A stretch of DNA of 64,000 bases from Corynebacterium aurimucosum ATCC 700975 (lineage in GTDB: Bacteria > Actinomycetota > Actinomycetes > Mycobacteriales > Mycobacteriaceae), in assembly GCF_000022905.1 (NCBI RefSeq), contig NC_012590.1, positions 744,001 to 808,000 of the forward strand, given 5' to 3'. This document shows, piece after piece, positions 8,703 through 17,978 of this stretch. A model generated the notes under the pieces. That model searched no databases, had not been told where the DNA came from, and was given only the letters and a program-made list of their open reading frames with translations. Within the stretch, counting starts at the first letter, position 1. Each line of letters starts with the position of its first letter. The position numbers were made by a program, and so were the translations under genes.

Positions 8703-8960
8703 TTAAGCAGAGACGCGGGCACGGCCGCGGCTGCGGTTGCGGCGCTTGATAGCGCGACGCTCCTCTTCAGAGAGGCCGCCCCACACGCCGGCATCCTGTC
8801 CGGACTCGAGGGCCCACTTGAGGCAGGAAGAAGCAACCGGGCAGCGGTTGCAGACCAGCTTGGCCTTAGCGATCTGGGTGAGTGCAGGGCCGGAATTACC
8901 GACAGGGAAGAAGAGCTCCGGGTCTTCGTCGCGGCAAACAGCTTCGTGGCGCCAATCCAT
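8703..8960 (-). CDS. whcE: WhiB-family redox regulator (WhiB1/WhcE type)
   Basis: An 85-residue WhiB-like protein that binds a [4Fe-4S] cluster through Cys9, Cys37, Cys40 and Cys46 (VCRDED; CNRCPVASSC). The GVWGG turn is at residues 58-62, and the C-terminus is a basic RRNRSRGRARVSA tail for DNA contact. AGGAG lies 9 bases before ATG. In C. glutamicum the gene next to sigH-rshA is whcE, an activator of oxidative and heat stress survival; in M. tuberculosis the positional equivalent is whiB1. A SigH-type promoter could not be placed with confidence. Confidence 0.93.
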   Translation of the reverse strand: MDWRHEAVCRDEDPELFFPVGNSGPALTQIAKAKLVCNRCPVASSCLKWALESGQDAGVWGGLSEEERRAIKRRNRSRGRARVSA

Positions 8961-9538
8961 GATTGAAATCTCCTAACTAATTTTTGACAGCAGTGAGTGA
9001 AAGCAGGCGCACCAAGGGCAGTCCACAGCCGTGAACTGTTCCGAGTGCTCCGGGGGTTTAAGTGAACTGGTCTGCGGTCAGTGGGGCCCTGTCTCGAGTT
9101 AGGGCCAGCGTCGCCGCCGCCATGGTTCACTTGCGGTTAACTTGGAGGTTTCTCCGAGTTAAGAACTGATTTAACAGCTCGTTGTTTTTGCTACCTGAGA
9201 ATAATGACACGTTTACTCAATCTCCGCTAGGGGGAGAGGCTAAAAAGTGTCCAAAGTCACTAAATAAATTCCGTCAATTCACGCATTTGTTATGGATTGG
9301 GTCCTGTAAGAATCCTGTCAGTAATGCTTCAACCTGCGTTAATGGGGCAAATGGGGTGAGTGTGGTGACCTGGATCGCGTCAAATCCGGATTGCTCCCTC
9401 TGCCCCCGAAACGTGGAGGGCGGGAAGCTGAAGATGAGCATGGTGACGGTGTATGCGGAAAGGAGGATATCCGTGGGCGCGTGAAGCACTGGCGTGGAGT
9501 AGGCCTAAGCGTGGAACAGAGACGTAGACTAGATACCC
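8961..9538. other. 578-base non-coding region upstream of whcE
   Basis: No convincing gene. An open frame at 9182-9484 (+) has no family resemblance, no ribosome site and poor third-position GC. The region is relatively AT-rich around 9160-9310 and is probably a long regulatory leader for whcE and/or the gene at 9539. I see no riboswitch, tRNA or clear terminator. Confidence 0.6.
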
Positions 9539-9997
9539 GTGAATAAGAAGCAGAAACAGTCCTCGACCACGCCTGCCCGCACAGCCGGAGGCCGCGCCCC
9601 GGGGGCGGTGATAGCGGCTGCCGGCATCGCCGTGCTCCAGTCCATCGCAGTTATTATCTTCGGAATCTTCCTCGTTGTCCGTGAGCTAACGGGTGCTGAA
9701 AATGACTCTATGGTTTCCGATTCTGGGGCGGCGGGCTTCGTTGGCCTAGGTACGGCTATCTTCGTCTTCATCGTGTTCGGCTTTGTCATCGTCGCCTCGT
9801 GGGCCTTCGTTAAGGGCAAGCGCTGGGGCCGCGGAGCTATCGTGCTCGTGGAGTTTATTTTGGGTGCTATCGCCTTCCAGATGTTTAGCGGAGGCTCAGC
9901 AGCGCTCGGCGTCGTGACGCTGGCAAGTGCTGCGGTAGTGCTCTACCTGCTCATGATGCGACGCGAGGCGGCGCAATGGGCTGAAAGCCACTTCTAG
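9539..9997 (+). CDS. Small integral membrane protein (unknown function)
   Basis: A 152-residue protein starting at GTG. After a basic N-terminus (NKKQKQSSTTPART) there are about four hydrophobic helices: APGAVIAAAGIAVLQSIAVI, IFVFIVFGFVIVASWAFV, GAIVLVEFILGAIAFQM and ALGVVTLASAAVVLYLLM. It ends in a short charged tail. It resembles generic small corynebacterial membrane proteins; no catalytic residues or named domain seen. The gene next to whcE in C. glutamicum also encodes a membrane protein, so it is probably the same locus. Confidence 0.8.
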   Translation: MNKKQKQSSTTPARTAGGRAPGAVIAAAGIAVLQSIAVIIFGIFLVVRELTGAENDSMVSDSGAAGFVGLGTAIFVFIVFGFVIVASWAFVKGKRWGRGAIVLVEFILGAIAFQMFSGGSAALGVVTLASAAVVLYLLMMRREAAQWAESHF

Positions 9998-10025
9998 GCG
10001 AGCTGCTTCTTGAACAACTAAGAAG

Positions 10026-11312
10026 TTAAGAGGCAGTGAGCGCCACGGCGGTGTTTCCACGCTGCTCGACGATGGCCGTGCCCGCAAGAGTCAGCGAAAT
10101 CGGACCGGTATAGCCGTCACGGTCAACGGGAATGCTGCGCTCGGTCTTTCCAGTAGCCCAATCCACCACGTCGATCCCTTCCTCCGTGGGCACCAGTAGC
10201 CGCTCGCCGACGGCGATGCCGGTGCCGACTGCCTGCTCCAGAACGTGGTCCACTTTGAGTTCGGTTGGGGTAAAGAGATAAAGCCGCTCGCCGTCGAACC
10301 ATGTCATGTGGTGGGGCAGATCAGCGACCGCAGGGGCGAAGGGGGAAGCAGAATTCGTGATGGACTTCGAAGGCTCCACGTCCGTGGAGGAGAGCCTTTC
10401 GCCCTCAAAGTTATAGGAGACGATACGTGGCGCATCGCCCGGCAGGAAGACAGCAGCGGCCTCCTGACCATAGGCAATGAGACGCGCGCCTGGGTTATTA
10501 ATCTCGATATCCTTGGAGATCTCTGGCGTACGCGCATCCTCTGGCGTGGTGTTCTGGATACGCAGCCACGTGGAGTCTGGGAAATCCGGACAGGATTCGG
10601 TGACGGCCATCGTTTCGGTGCGGGTCAGCGCTGAGGTGATGGCGCAATCCTCGTGGGGTTGGAGGTTCGGTTCTTGCTTGGCTTCGACATCACCATATTC
10701 AACGGTGCGCACCAAGTCAGAGCGCCATAGTTCTATGCGCTCGGCGGAAACGGTCCCCACGCGGTCATTCGACACAATGGGGACCACCTGCTCGGAATTT
10801 CGGGCGCTGCGGGTATCGGAGTACTGGCCGGAGACCGCATCGATGGCTACTACATCGCCGCAGCCATTTCCCACGTCATAGGTGGCCACGATCTTGTTCC
10901 ACGCCGTGCCGAGCGAACAGAGGTCGGCATCACGGCGCTCGTAGGTCCAGACTGTATCGCCGGAGGTATCCGAAGCGCGGAGGGTATCACCGTCATGGGT
11001 TATCAGTAGCCCCTTCGTGGATATCGCGCGGGACTGCCCCGGCACCACAGTGTTGGGGACGCTGAAGGTGTCAGTGAGGGAGTCGGGGACGGAATCGAGA
11101 GTCTGAGTCTCGGCATCAGACGCGGCATCGACAGCGGGAGTGAGCTCCGATTTGTGGATCGGTGCCGTGATCACAGCGCCGCCAATAGCAATGGCACAGA
11201 CCGCGCTGATCGCGCCCACAGCAAGCCAGTCTGCTTTGGTGGAACGCAAGACGGGAGCCTTCTTCGCAGAGCTTGGCTTCTTCGCGGATTCCGGGCCATG
11301 CTCGGTGCTCAT
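10026..11312 (-). CDS. Membrane-anchored beta-propeller-like protein, Rv3212 type
   Basis: A 428-residue protein with a basic cytoplasmic N-terminus (residues 1-28), one transmembrane helix (WLAVGAISAVCAIAIGGAVI) and a large extracellular part. The latter has repeated short beta blades with PQQ-like sequence (LRASDTSGDTVWTYERRDA; VDVVDWATGKTERSIP), and Cys residues that may pair. It overlaps the rhlE stop by 4 bases (ATGA). The same pair, Rv3211 (rhlE)-Rv3212, exists in M. tuberculosis, so the operon is old. Function unknown. Confidence 0.8.
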   Translation of the reverse strand: MSTEHGPESAKKPSSAKKAPVLRSTKADWLAVGAISAVCAIAIGGAVITAPIHKSELTPAVDAASDAETQTLDSVPDSLTDTFSVPNTVVPGQSRAISTKGLLITHDGDTLRASDTSGDTVWTYERRDADLCSLGTAWNKIVATYDVGNGCGDVVAIDAVSGQYSDTRSARNSEQVVPIVSNDRVGTVSAERIELWRSDLVRTVEYGDVEAKQEPNLQPHEDCAITSALTRTETMAVTESCPDFPDSTWLRIQNTTPEDARTPEISKDIEINNPGARLIAYGQEAAAVFLPGDAPRIVSYNFEGERLSSTDVEPSKSITNSASPFAPAVADLPHHMTWFDGERLYLFTPTELKVDHVLEQAVGTGIAVGERLLVPTEEGIDVVDWATGKTERSIPVDRDGYTGPISLTLAGTAIVEQRGNTAVALTAS

Positions 11313-12697
11313 CGGCGTCCTCCTTTGCGGTGCTTGCGCGTGCGGGAACGGGTGCGGCGGGAGGCACGGGCAGATGCCGTGGAGGAACGTGGTGAGTCTC
11401 CACGCGGCGACTCCCCGCGTGAGTTTGAGCGCCGAGGTGCACCCAGCACTGTGGTGGGCGGGCCGACGGTGTCAGCAACCGCCTCTGGGATATCGAGGGC
11501 TTCCGCAAGCTCCGGGGAGGTGCTGAACCACTGCGGTGGCTCTGGCTGGCCCAAATCGAGCTCATCGTTGATGACTTGCCATTTGCTCAGCTCATCATAA
11601 CCAACGAGGGTGACCGCTGTGCCCGTGTGCCCTGCGCGGCCAGTGCGTCCGATGCGATGGACAAATGTCATCGGGTCATCGGGCACCTGGTAGTTGATGA
11701 CGTGGGTGACATCCTCAATGTCGATGCCGCGAGCGGCGACGTCCGTGGCCACGAGGATCTCCACGGTGCCTTCCCGGAAGGTATTAAGCGAGCGTTCGCG
11801 TGCTTTTTGGTCCAAATCACCGTGGACCGCGCCCACGCGAAAGCCGCGCTGTGCTAGCTCTTCCGCGACGGCGGCGGCTGAGCGTTTCGTACGCGTGAAA
11901 ATGATGGTGCGCCCGCGGCCTTCTGCCTGCAGGGCCTTTCCCAAGACCGCGATCTTGTCCATACGGTGTGCTTGGAAGGTGACCTTGCGTGTGGAGGAAT
12001 GGGTGTGCTGGGCGTCACCAGACTCGGCGCGGATGTGGACCGGCTTCTCCAGGAAGGTACGTGCCAAGGTCACGATGGGCCCGGGCATGGTGGCGGAAAA
12101 GAGCATGGTCTGGTGCGGGTTGCCGTGCAGGAGCGAGAGGATCTTCTCGATATCCGGCAAGAAGCCCAAGTCCAGCATCTCGTCGGCCTCATCCAGAACG
12201 AGAACGCTGACGTGGTCGAAGGAGAGATGCTTCTTTTGGCAGAGATCGAGCAGGCGGCCGGGGGTGCCGACGACGACGTCCGCACCCGATTCAATCTGTG
12301 TGATCTGCTCTTCGTAGGGGCGCCCGCCACACAGGGTGACCACGCTGAGCGGAAGGTTTGCGGCGGCGAGCTCCAGATCTCCGCTGACCTGGATGGCTAG
12401 CTCGCGCGTTGGTGCAATGACCAGTGCGCGGGGAGTGCCGTCGAGCTCCGGGATATCGGCGTCATCGAAAACGCGATCCAGCAGCGGGACACCGAAGCCA
12501 TAGGTTTTGCCCATGCCGGTGCGCGCTTGACCGATGAGGTCCTGGCCATTCAAAGCGATGGGCAGCGTAAGCTCCTGGATGGCAAAGGTGCGCGTAATCC
12601 CGTTGTCAGCGAGGGCATCGCAGATCTCTACAGCGACGCCGAGTTCGGCAAAGGTAGGGGATTCGCGGGAATCGCGGGATGATTTCGGGGCAAGCAC
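11309..12697 (-). CDS. rhlE: DEAD-box ATP-dependent RNA helicase
   Basis: A 462-residue helicase. Motifs in order: Q motif (FAIQELTLPIAL), Walker A (ARTGMGKT), PTRELAIQ, GG, TPGRLLDL, DEAD (VLDEADEMLDLGF), SAT (LFSATM), IIFTRTKRS, ATDVAARGIDIE and HRIGRTGRAG. The C-terminal ~60 residues are a basic Arg/Ser-rich tail (RASRRTRSRTRKHRKGGRR) for RNA contact. The start is GTG at 12697, divergent from the DUF3107 gene. It probably acts in RNA remodelling or cold/stress adaptation; the symbol follows the mycobacterial Rv3211 name. Confidence 0.93.
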   Translation of the reverse strand: MLAPKSSRDSRESPTFAELGVAVEICDALADNGITRTFAIQELTLPIALNGQDLIGQARTGMGKTYGFGVPLLDRVFDDADIPELDGTPRALVIAPTRELAIQVSGDLELAAANLPLSVVTLCGGRPYEEQITQIESGADVVVGTPGRLLDLCQKKHLSFDHVSVLVLDEADEMLDLGFLPDIEKILSLLHGNPHQTMLFSATMPGPIVTLARTFLEKPVHIRAESGDAQHTHSSTRKVTFQAHRMDKIAVLGKALQAEGRGRTIIFTRTKRSAAAVAEELAQRGFRVGAVHGDLDQKARERSLNTFREGTVEILVATDVAARGIDIEDVTHVINYQVPDDPMTFVHRIGRTGRAGHTGTAVTLVGYDELSKWQVINDELDLGQPEPPQWFSTSPELAEALDIPEAVADTVGPPTTVLGAPRRSNSRGESPRGDSPRSSTASARASRRTRSRTRKHRKGGRR

Positions 12698-12799
12698 ACC
12701 TTGATAGTAGAGGACGTGGCTATAGTGGGGCCATTAGAGCGCCGGGGCGCAGTTCTCACGGCACCGATTAAAGAACACGATTTAAGGGAGATGCACCAC

Positions 12800-13021
12800 A
12801 TGGATATCAAGTTTGGTTTTGCCGATACCGCCCGCGAGCTGGTTATTCACGCGGAGGGTGAGCGCGAAGAACTGACCCAGACCATCAACAACGCCTTGGC
12901 AGACAACTCCACCCTCGAATTGAAGGACACCAAGGGTCGCTCCTACATCGTGCGCACTGAGCGAGTCGTTTACGTAGAGATCGGCACTGCACGCGCGCAC
13001 ACCGTCGGATTTGCGGGCTAA
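12800..13021 (+). CDS. DUF3107 protein (Rv3208A/TB9.4 type)
   Basis: A 73-residue protein (MDIKFGFADTARELVIHAEG...VYVEIGTARAHTVGFAG), typical of DUF3107, a small actinobacterial family of unknown role. ATG at 12800 is chosen over 12791 because AAGGGAG is 9 bases before it. The upstream interval to rhlE (about 100 bases) must hold both divergent promoters; a TATAGT hexamer lies at 12721. Confidence 0.9.
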   Translation: MDIKFGFADTARELVIHAEGEREELTQTINNALADNSTLELKDTKGRSYIVRTERVVYVEIGTARAHTVGFAG

Positions 13022-13053
13022 GTACGCGCGCGCTGGCTCAGCGGGTAGCCTAA

Positions 13054-13995
13054 ATGGCCATGGAGAATCCCGCGGATTTTAAGCAGCACCCACACCCCGT
13101 CTCAGCGGTGGAGCGCTTCGCTCGCGAGTACGGCTGGTGGCGTGTGGTGGCGATCCCCGTCATGGTCGTCATCACCGTGTGGGTGCTTGTTGATGTTTTC
13201 CGCTCGCCCGCCCAGGAGGCGGATGTGACGGCGGCGAGGGAGACGTCGGCAAGCAGCACAGCCGCATCCGTCTCCTCGCGTAAGGGGCCGGATCCTGCCA
13301 ATGCCAGCGCGGTGGCTGCCGCCAAGGATGGTTTGCCCGCTGGCGGTGACTTCACCGAACAAGGTGAGGAAACCTACCGCGATGCAGGGCCGTCCACCAT
13401 GCACGCGGGCAAGGGCGGGAAGCAAACCATCCGCTTTTCCGTCGAAATTGAAAACGGCATCGATACTTCCGCATATGGCGGGGACGGTGCTGTCGTTGCG
13501 CTTGTCGACGCCACCCTGGCCGACCCTCGCGGGTGGACGGCCAACGGCGATTTTGAATTCATCCACGTCAAAGCCGATGACAACCCCGATACGCACATCC
13601 GCCTGACATCATTGGGAACCACGGCGAAGTTGTGTGGCGCACAGTTGGAATCAGAAACCTCCTGTCACACGACCATTACGGGGGAATCCGCGGTCAACCT
13701 CAACGAATCCCGCTGGGTGCGTGGCGCGAAGCCTTTTGAGGGGGATTTGGGCAATTACCGCCAGTACCTGATTAACCATGAGTTTGGCCACGCTATCGGT
13801 TTTGCGGCGCATCAGGCCTGCGGCGGGGACGGTAAACTCGCGCCGGTCATGATGCAACAGACGCTGAGCTTGAACAACGCCCAGCTTTTTGAGAAGGAAC
13901 CCAACGAGGTTTATCCGGACGAGGATGTCACGTGTGAGCCGAACCCGTGGCCCTACCCGAACCCGGCTAATTCTGATCACGCTAAGCCCGAGTAG
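13054..13995 (+). CDS. Membrane-anchored DUF3152 protein with zincin motif
   Basis: A 313-residue protein. Residues ~27-48 form a single helix (WWRVVAIPVMVVITVWVLVDV), followed by a Ser/Ala-rich linker and an extracellular domain. The domain contains His242-Glu-x2-His246 (NHEFGHAIGF), the catalytic signature of metallopeptidases, then CGGDGKLAPVMMQQ. Cys residues at LCGAQ, SCHTT, ACGG and TCEP suggest disulphides. DUF3152 matches Rv3207c, and the order DUF3107-DUF3152 is the mycobacterial one. Peptidase activity is inferred from the motif only. The start region (TAGCCT a few bases before ATG) could be leaderless. Confidence 0.88.
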   Translation: MAMENPADFKQHPHPVSAVERFAREYGWWRVVAIPVMVVITVWVLVDVFRSPAQEADVTAARETSASSTAASVSSRKGPDPANASAVAAAKDGLPAGGDFTEQGEETYRDAGPSTMHAGKGGKQTIRFSVEIENGIDTSAYGGDGAVVALVDATLADPRGWTANGDFEFIHVKADDNPDTHIRLTSLGTTAKLCGAQLESETSCHTTITGESAVNLNESRWVRGAKPFEGDLGNYRQYLINHEFGHAIGFAAHQACGGDGKLAPVMMQQTLSLNNAQLFEKEPNEVYPDEDVTCEPNPWPYPNPANSDHAKPE

Positions 13996-14024
13996 GTCGC
14001 CCACAATTTAAGGATTGTTTCCCC

Positions 14025-14798
14025 ATGCCATTGCCACCTGAGCCCGTTCTTGCCGCTTTCAACGCCGAATTTCACCCGCGCCGAACACAGGGTGAGCTCG
14101 TGGGCCCTGCGTGGGATAACGGGATCCGCGTGGGCGATATTGTCTTCGCCGAGGCTCGGCCGTGGACTGGCTGGTCCGCCAAGGTACGCGAGAAACTCAG
14201 CCTGCCGGGGGCACGTATTGCCCGGCCAGTGCTGACTGCGGATGGTCGCTACACTGCTGCCGGATGGAAGGCCACGCAATTCGTGGAGGGGCAGTTGCGG
14301 GGGCGCATCGATGAGACGGTGCAGATGGCGCTGTGCCTTGATGAAGCGCTCGAGTTGGCGCCGTTGCCGACGGTGGACCGGCGCGATGATGTGTTCGCAC
14401 GGGCAGAACGGGCTGCTTGGGAGGAGAGCGGCGAGGCCTATTCCGATGCTGAGCTTGCGCAGCTCCCACTTGTTACCGCCCACATGGACGTGCTGGGTAC
14501 CACGGTTTTCTCTGGGGCGAACCCGCCGGCGTTGACTGATATCGTTCCTTCCGCGGCACCGCGCCCGGTCGGCTGGTCCGCCGCGCTGGTCATGGTGGAT
14601 GGCCTCATCGCGGGCGTAGTGGATGATGATATTTGTGCCCGCTTTGCGTCGGTTCCCGGCATACAGCAGCTGCTTTTACGTGCGGTGGCGTATCGCCGTT
14701 ATGTCAATACCCTGCACCCGCGCTCCAAAGCGACCGTGCGTTCGAATATTGAGCGGGTGGAAGAGGCCCTCGTGTCCGCAGCATCTGACACACTATAG
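14025..14798 (+). CDS. TIGR02569 family protein (Rv3205c type)
   Basis: A 257-residue soluble protein with an AAGGA site before ATG. Sequence such as PVGWSAALVMVDGLIAG and RPVLTADGRYTAAGWKATQF fits TIGR02569, actinobacterial proteins of unknown role located directly upstream of the AdnAB genes. It ends 3 bases before the adnA GTG, so it is probably part of the same operon and may serve DNA repair, but that is context only. Confidence 0.8.
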   Translation: MPLPPEPVLAAFNAEFHPRRTQGELVGPAWDNGIRVGDIVFAEARPWTGWSAKVREKLSLPGARIARPVLTADGRYTAAGWKATQFVEGQLRGRIDETVQMALCLDEALELAPLPTVDRRDDVFARAERAAWEESGEAYSDAELAQLPLVTAHMDVLGTTVFSGANPPALTDIVPSAAPRPVGWSAALVMVDGLIAGVVDDDICARFASVPGIQQLLLRAVAYRRYVNTLHPRSKATVRSNIERVEEALVSAASDTL

Positions 14799-14801
14799 GG
14801 C

Positions 14802-17800
14802 GTGAAGTACAGCAGCGAATCCCCCACACGTACCGGTGTCACGCTTCCTCCCTCACCGGAAGTCCGCCTCATTCCCCGAAGCCGCCGCGCCACCTCGCGC
14901 GAGTGGGATGTTCCTTTGCCGCAGCAAGGTACCTGGCGGGTGCTTGGAGCGGCGGGGTCAGGGGTGTCGAGCCTGCTGATCGACGTTGTCTTGGCTCAGC
15001 TCAATGTTGGAGCCGATGCCTCCGGCATCCTCGTCGTCGCCCCATCCAAGGAATCCGGCTCGTTGCTGCGCCGGGAGTTAGCAGAGAACCTCGATGACTA
15101 CGCCGCACAGACTTCGATGGTGCGCTCGGTGCACTCATTGGCTTTTGCGCTTCTGCGCCAAAGCAGCGAGGAGGAGCTGCGCCTTATCACCGGTGCGGAA
15201 CAGGATGCAGTGATCCGTGAGCTGTTGCAGGGCCATGCGGCCGATCGCCGGGGCGTGTGGCCAGAGGAGATGCGTCCGGCCCTGGAGTATGTGGGCTTTG
15301 CACGCCAATTGCGTGATTTGTTGCTGCGCGCCATCGAACGTGGTCTGGGCCCGACAGATCTGGAAGAGCTGGGGCAACGCTACGGCCGGCCCATGTGGGT
15401 GGCTGCCGGAGACTTCCTGCGCGAATATGAGCGCACTCAGGCGCTGGCGGGTTCGCATTCCTATTCCGCTGCGGAGCTGGTCAGCCAGGTGCTTTTGCGC
15501 CCGGAGCTGGTGCGCGAGCACCCGTGGCACACCATCGTGGTCGATGACGCGCAGTTGCTGGACCCGACCTCCGGCCAGCTGATCGCGGAGCTGGCGAAAA
15601 CCGCACGCCTAACCGTGATTGGCGGTGACCCCGACCAAGCGGTCTTTGCCTTCCGCGGTGCTAATTCGGAATTCCTCACCACCTGGAAGGCAGAGAACGA
15701 ACTTCGGCTGAGTTCTACGCACCGCAGGCCGTCCCCGGCATGCGTGAGCGTCGTGGATTCCCGTGGCACCTTGCGTGATGTTTTGGCCAATACGGTTCGC
15801 CGCCGGCACTTAGAAGACGGCGTGGACTGGCGTGATATCGCAGTGATCGTGCGCTCCACCGGGGATATTGGACCTGCCCGTCGCACGCTGCTGTCTGCTG
15901 GCGTGCCGGTGCACATCAACCCCACGGATGTGGTGCTCGCTGAGCAGCGTTTGGTCAAAGCGGTGCTCCTGGCTCTGCGTGCTCTGGAGAATGAGCTTGA
16001 GCCCGTGGAGCTCGAGGACCTGATTACCGGTCCCGTCGGCGGCGCTGATCCGGTGACGCTGCGGAGGCTCATCCGCGGCCTGCGCCGCTGGAAACCAGAG
16101 CAGCGTGGAATGAATACGCTGCGAGAGTTGCTGGACGGTGAGCTGCCGGACTTCAATAACCTCCTCACCGAGCGGGAGGAAGCGATTCTGGCGCGTATTC
16201 GCGGGGTGCTGTCTGCCGGGCGTACGGCCTTGCAGGAAGGCGCTGCTGTTGAGGAAGTCCTGTGGGAGGTGTGGCAAGCCACCGGTTTGGATACACGCCT
16301 GCAGGCAGCAGCCCTGCGCGGCGGCGCCGCGGGTTCGCAGGCGGACCGCGACTTGGATGCGATGATGGCCCTGTTCGACGCTGCCGGCGATTACGCCGAG
16401 CGCCGTCCGGCGGCATCGTTGGAGTCCTTCATTCTGTACATCACGGAGCAAGAACTGCCCACCGGCGTGCGGGATCGCCGCTCGGCCTTGCCCAATGCGG
16501 TAGAAATTCTCACCGCGCATGGCGCAGTGGGGCGCGAGTGGGACACCGTCATCGTGGCAGGCGTTCAGGAAGGAACGTGGCCCTCGGTAGGGGAGACCGG
16601 CTCTCTTTTTGGGCAAGAAGACCTCATCGATCTGCTGGATCGCGGCATCACTCCCGGCACGCCCGTCAGCCACGTGTCGGGGCGCTTGGCGGAGGAGCGC
16701 CGTCTCTTCCACGTGGCCACCACCCGTCATCGGCACCGCCTGCTCATCGTGGCGGTCGATTCGCCGGAGGGCGATGTCGTGGAAGAGCCCTCCCGCTTCA
16801 TCGACGAATTCCTTTCCGCTCGCGGCGTCGATGTTCCCGGGGCACAAGCGCGCCGGGAGGCAGGAAAGCGCCTCGCACGCCAGGCCTGGCCGCGTGAACT
16901 GGGCCTTGAGGTCCCAGAGCCGAGCCCGGTCACGCTGCATAGTGGTGCGAGTGCTGATGAGGACATAGATCCCCTCGATGTCTCGGTGCTCTCGGTGCCC
17001 GCCTTCGTGGCACAGCTGCGCCGCTGTGCCACTGATCCGGAGGCAGGTGAGGCCGAGCGCTCCCAAGCTGTACGGCAGTTGGCACGGTTGGCGGAGGCTG
17101 GGGTCCCGGGGGCGCATCCGGATCAGTGGTGGGCCGCGCGTGACGTGGCCTCGGAACTGCCGCTGCGGGGTTCAGACACCGTGTCGCCGTCCCGGGTCGA
17201 CGCCCTGCTGTCCTGCCCGCTCAATGCGGTGCTGGGGCAGCTCGTGGAGGATGATTCTGCGAACATCAACCTGCTACGGGGTAATTTAGCGCATGCTTTC
17301 TTGGAAGCGCTGGGTCGTGGCGCTTCCACCGAGCCTGCGAAGCGTCTGGTGCTCGATGCTTTCGATTCGCTTCTGGAGGGCCCAGCATGGCACCGGGAGG
17401 CCTCGCTCGCGGACTTTGAGCGCCTCATCGACCGCACCCATAGTTGGGTGCTCTCGAGCTCGACGTCACTTGAACCCGTTGGCGTTGAGGTCCCCGTCAC
17501 CGTGGACATCGGCCCCGACGTCACCATTCGCGGTTTCATTGACCGGCTGGCGAAGGCCGGCGAGGATTACGTGGTGGTGGATCTCAAGACGGGGACAAAA
17601 GTCCCGTCCGCGGACAGTGCGCAGAACAATACTCAGCTCATGACGTATCAGTTGGCGTTGGCGCACGGTGAGCTCGTCACAGCACCCGTAGAACCTGGCG
17701 GCGAGTCCCAGGCTGTGTCTATCCGGACCGGTGATGGCCTGCCGCGTGGTGGCGGTGTGCTGGTATACCCGCGATCCACTACTGCCTCCGTGTCCACCCG

Positions 17801-17978
17801 GGAACAAGCCACCAAGCCCCCGGAGGAACTCGAAGAATTTGCGCAGGCACTGCCCTCTCTCGTGGCTGAGCTGCGTGGACCAGACCTGACCGCGCGTGAA
17901 AACGCCGATTGTGATCGCTGCCCGATTCGCTCTATTTGCCCCGTCATGAATGAAGGAGGTCTGGTGACCGATGCCTAA
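14802..17978 (+). CDS. adnA: AdnA-type helicase-nuclease subunit (double-strand-break end resection)
   Basis: A 1058-residue UvrD-like motor plus RecB-like nuclease, partner of AdnB. The Walker A position reads GAAGSGVSSL (residues 49-58): Val55 replaces the catalytic Lys. Motif II is TIVVDDAQLLDP, motif III IGGDPDQAVFAFRGA, and motif VI region HVATTRHRHRLL. The C-terminal nuclease has VVVDLKTG and an iron-sulphur cysteine set: LLSCPLNAVLG plus CDRCPIRSICP near the end. GTG start. Overlaps adnB by 8 bases. The altered Walker A suggests a weak or structural motor here, with AdnB driving unwinding. Confidence 0.9.
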   Translation: MKYSSESPTRTGVTLPPSPEVRLIPRSRRATSREWDVPLPQQGTWRVLGAAGSGVSSLLIDVVLAQLNVGADASGILVVAPSKESGSLLRRELAENLDDYAAQTSMVRSVHSLAFALLRQSSEEELRLITGAEQDAVIRELLQGHAADRRGVWPEEMRPALEYVGFARQLRDLLLRAIERGLGPTDLEELGQRYGRPMWVAAGDFLREYERTQALAGSHSYSAAELVSQVLLRPELVREHPWHTIVVDDAQLLDPTSGQLIAELAKTARLTVIGGDPDQAVFAFRGANSEFLTTWKAENELRLSSTHRRPSPACVSVVDSRGTLRDVLANTVRRRHLEDGVDWRDIAVIVRSTGDIGPARRTLLSAGVPVHINPTDVVLAEQRLVKAVLLALRALENELEPVELEDLITGPVGGADPVTLRRLIRGLRRWKPEQRGMNTLRELLDGELPDFNNLLTEREEAILARIRGVLSAGRTALQEGAAVEEVLWEVWQATGLDTRLQAAALRGGAAGSQADRDLDAMMALFDAAGDYAERRPAASLESFILYITEQELPTGVRDRRSALPNAVEILTAHGAVGREWDTVIVAGVQEGTWPSVGETGSLFGQEDLIDLLDRGITPGTPVSHVSGRLAEERRLFHVATTRHRHRLLIVAVDSPEGDVVEEPSRFIDEFLSARGVDVPGAQARREAGKRLARQAWPRELGLEVPEPSPVTLHSGASADEDIDPLDVSVLSVPAFVAQLRRCATDPEAGEAERSQAVRQLARLAEAGVPGAHPDQWWAARDVASELPLRGSDTVSPSRVDALLSCPLNAVLGQLVEDDSANINLLRGNLAHAFLEALGRGASTEPAKRLVLDAFDSLLEGPAWHREASLADFERLIDRTHSWVLSSSTSLEPVGVEVPVTVDIGPDVTIRGFIDRLAKAGEDYVVVDLKTGTKVPSADSAQNNTQLMTYQLALAHGELVTAPVEPGGESQAVSIRTGDGLPRGGGVLVYPRSTTASVSTREQATKPPEELEEFAQALPSLVAELRGPDLTARENADCDRCPIRSICPVMNEGGLVTDA

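Noticed and set aside
9030..9045. Possible SigH promoter (GGAA) upstream of whcE
   Set aside because: GGAAC is present on the minus strand, but no GTT element lies at the 16-19-base spacing needed.
9182..9484. A 100-codon frame in the whcE upstream region
   Set aside because: No ribosome site, non-coding third-position composition, no family resemblance.
15810..17117. A 435-codon open frame on the minus strand inside adnA
   Set aside because: Antisense shadow of helicase motifs; no protein-like features.
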